Part shown: piece by piece, positions 62,944-64,000 of the stretch
Numbering within the stretch: position 1 is the first letter of the stretch
Layout: each line of letters starts with the position of its first letter
Source of the DNA: Chersky-840 sp963838775
Lineage (GTDB): Bacteria; Actinomycetota; Acidimicrobiia; Acidimicrobiales; UBA8190
Assembly: GCA_963838775.1 (NCBI GenBank)
Contig: CAWISP010000007.1
Span: 21,541-85,540, forward strand
Length of the DNA stretch: 64,000 nt
Direction: 5' to 3'
Notes under the pieces: generated by a model
The model's database searches: none
Seen by the model: the letters and a program-made list of their open reading frames with translations, nothing else
Told to the model about the DNA's origin: nothing
Position numbers and translations under genes: made by a program

Positions 62944-63813
62944 TCAGGTCTCGGTGCCCCCGGCGTAGTCCCAGACGAGCGATGAGTCGGCCTCGGTGCC
63001 GAGAAGGAGCTTCCCGGGGTGCTGCTTGTCGATGTGCCCGATGAGCCCGTTGTAGATGGAGTAGCCGCACAGTTCCTGGAGACGCCGAGGGAATCGGCGC
63101 GCGATGTCGAGCGGGATCCCGAGCTGCTGGTTCTCCTGCTGCCGGACATAACCGGCGCAGTAGTTCATGGCGATCCCCACCCGACGCTGCGACGTGGTGT
63201 TGGCCCCGCCGCCGTGCCACAGGCTCCCGACCCAGACGAGGACGCTGCCCTTGGGCATCTCCGCCGCGATCGAGTCGTAGTGCTCGAGGACGTTGGGCGA
63301 GTGGTCCGATTCATGGGTTCCTGGGCACAGGCGGGTGGCCCCGTTCTCGTCGGTGAAGTCGGTGATGGCCCACATGGTGTTGCAGATGAGCGGCGGGTGG
63401 GGTTTTGGGAGCGGGATCAATTGATCGTCAGCGTGAATGGGCTGGGCCTGCTCGTCGGATCCGATGGCGATTGACGACAGCGACGAGATGAGCAGGCCCG
63501 GATCGAGGACCTGCTCGACGACGGGGAGCACGTTGGGATGGAGTGGGATCCGTTCGTAGAGTTGTCCGTGGACCAGGAGGTTGTAGATGCGGGTCGTCCT
63601 GCGCCCTTCGAAGAGATTATTGGCGGGCACAATGCCGAGATCGTGCTCGAGACGGAGAAGATCGTCGGAGATGGTGTCGACGAGCTCGAGATCGACGGCG
63701 TTCTCGATCACGGCCCAGCCCTCGGAGCGCACCTTCTGCGCGTACGCCGTCACTGCGCCGCTGTCGAGGATGCCCTGGCGTGATGCGACCTGATCGGTTC
63801 GAGACCTGTCCAT
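62944..63813 (-). CDS. Phytanoyl-CoA dioxygenase (PhyH) family protein
   Basis: The 289-residue protein is a non-haem Fe(II)/2-oxoglutarate dioxygenase. The H-x-D pair is in QPIHADDQLIPLP, the distal histidine is in VGSLWHGGGANTT, and an arginine for 2-oxoglutarate follows in SQRRVGIAMNYCAGY. The opening GWAVIENAVDLELVDTISDD is the usual PhyH start. Members hydroxylate diverse substrates including fatty acids, ectoine and secondary metabolites; the substrate here is unknown. ATG 63813 was chosen because the 52 codons upstream run toward the tRNA-Val gene and are not conserved. Confidence 0.9.
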   Translation of the reverse strand: MDRSRTDQVASRQGILDSGAVTAYAQKVRSEGWAVIENAVDLELVDTISDDLLRLEHDLGIVPANNLFEGRRTTRIYNLLVHGQLYERIPLHPNVLPVVEQVLDPGLLISSLSSIAIGSDEQAQPIHADDQLIPLPKPHPPLICNTMWAITDFTDENGATRLCPGTHESDHSPNVLEHYDSIAAEMPKGSVLVWVGSLWHGGGANTTSQRRVGIAMNYCAGYVRQQENQQLGIPLDIARRFPRRLQELCGYSIYNGLIGHIDKQHPGKLLLGTEADSSLVWDYAGGTET

Positions 63814-63927
63814 TCTCGCTCCCGCTTGATCGGCCGAAACGGACGAGGACCATGGTGCCACGACGGCGAGAGAACCGCCCTCCAGGGACAGGTCGACGGC
63901 ACAGGCGGTGGTAGAGTTCGTGGTCAC

Positions 63928-64000
63928 GGGCCGTTGGCGCAGTTGGTAGCGCACTTGCACGACACGCAAGGGGTCAGAGGTTCGAGTCCTCTACGGCCCA
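63928..64000 (+). tRNA. tRNA-Val (anticodon GAC), with C at position 33
   Basis: Acceptor GGGCCGT pairs with ACGGCCC, the anticodon stem CTTGC/GCAAG surrounds a loop ACGACAC with GAC at 63961-63963, and the T stem AGAGG/CCTCT holds TTCGAGT. The discriminator A is the last base of the window. Position 33, which is U in nearly all tRNAs, reads C here. Confidence 0.93.

Overview
The window is high-GC DNA with actinobacterial traits: many GTG starts, purine-rich ribosome binding sites, mycothiol-type DinB/MDMPI enzymes, an F420-type LLM oxidoreductase, DUF5996 and DUF1918 proteins, and a mitochondrial-type aconitase. I infer a free-living actinobacterium (Acidimicrobiia-like is a guess), perhaps a metagenome-assembled contig. 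Two tRNA genes are present, tRNA-Cys(GCA) and tRNA-Val(GAC); no rRNA or CRISPR array was seen.

Region 1 (1-9.1 kb) is central carbon metabolism: the start of a UspA stress protein and pgk on the minus strand, a complete-looking IS256-family element, then a plus-strand run gap-porG-porA-porB and a GltD-like flavoprotein with a C-terminal two-cluster ferredoxin domain. Together the run could couple triose oxidation and pyruvate:ferredoxin oxidoreduction to NADP(H).

Region 2 (9.2-32 kb) is accessory in character. It holds a 1059-residue adenylate cyclase/ATPase/TPR regulator, a divergent receiver protein, a methyltransferase, secreted or anchored proteins (CAP-like, a beta-rich secreted protein, an IPT/TIG protein), a lidless-type adenylate kinase, a class II aldolase and several small conserved proteins. 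Between 18.7 and 32 kb at least seven recognisable genes are interrupted by frameshifts (patatin, glyoxalase-like, DinB/DUF664, a conserved actinobacterial protein, a 2-hydroxyacid dehydrogenase, and an ABC ATPase with its permease). This is either a decaying island or poor consensus sequence; two further single frameshifts at 37.5 and 43.6 kb, one in a homopolymer, make sequence error a serious possibility.

Region 3 (32-49 kb) is largely intact metabolism and stress functions: a DapB-like reductase with an SDR, pirin, Ohr, DedA, an HD protein, FAD and F420 oxidoreductases, a siderophore-interacting flavoprotein, and a divergent acn-marR pair with two strong palindromes in the shared promoter. 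An EAL protein, a PYROXD2-like FAD enzyme, DUF2834, DUF2505-maf, a cysteine-rich protein and a TetR regulator follow.

Region 4 (49-64 kb) holds a membrane GGDEF-EAL protein, an acyl-ACP desaturase, a TIGR02206 membrane protein, a PIG-L deacetylase preceded by three 17-bp repeats, a two-gene ABC exporter, an enoyl-CoA hydratase, an L,D-transpeptidase, GlnD, a glycosyltransferase, tRNA-Cys, a DUF1918 protein with a histone-H1-like tail, a PhyH dioxygenase and tRNA-Val.
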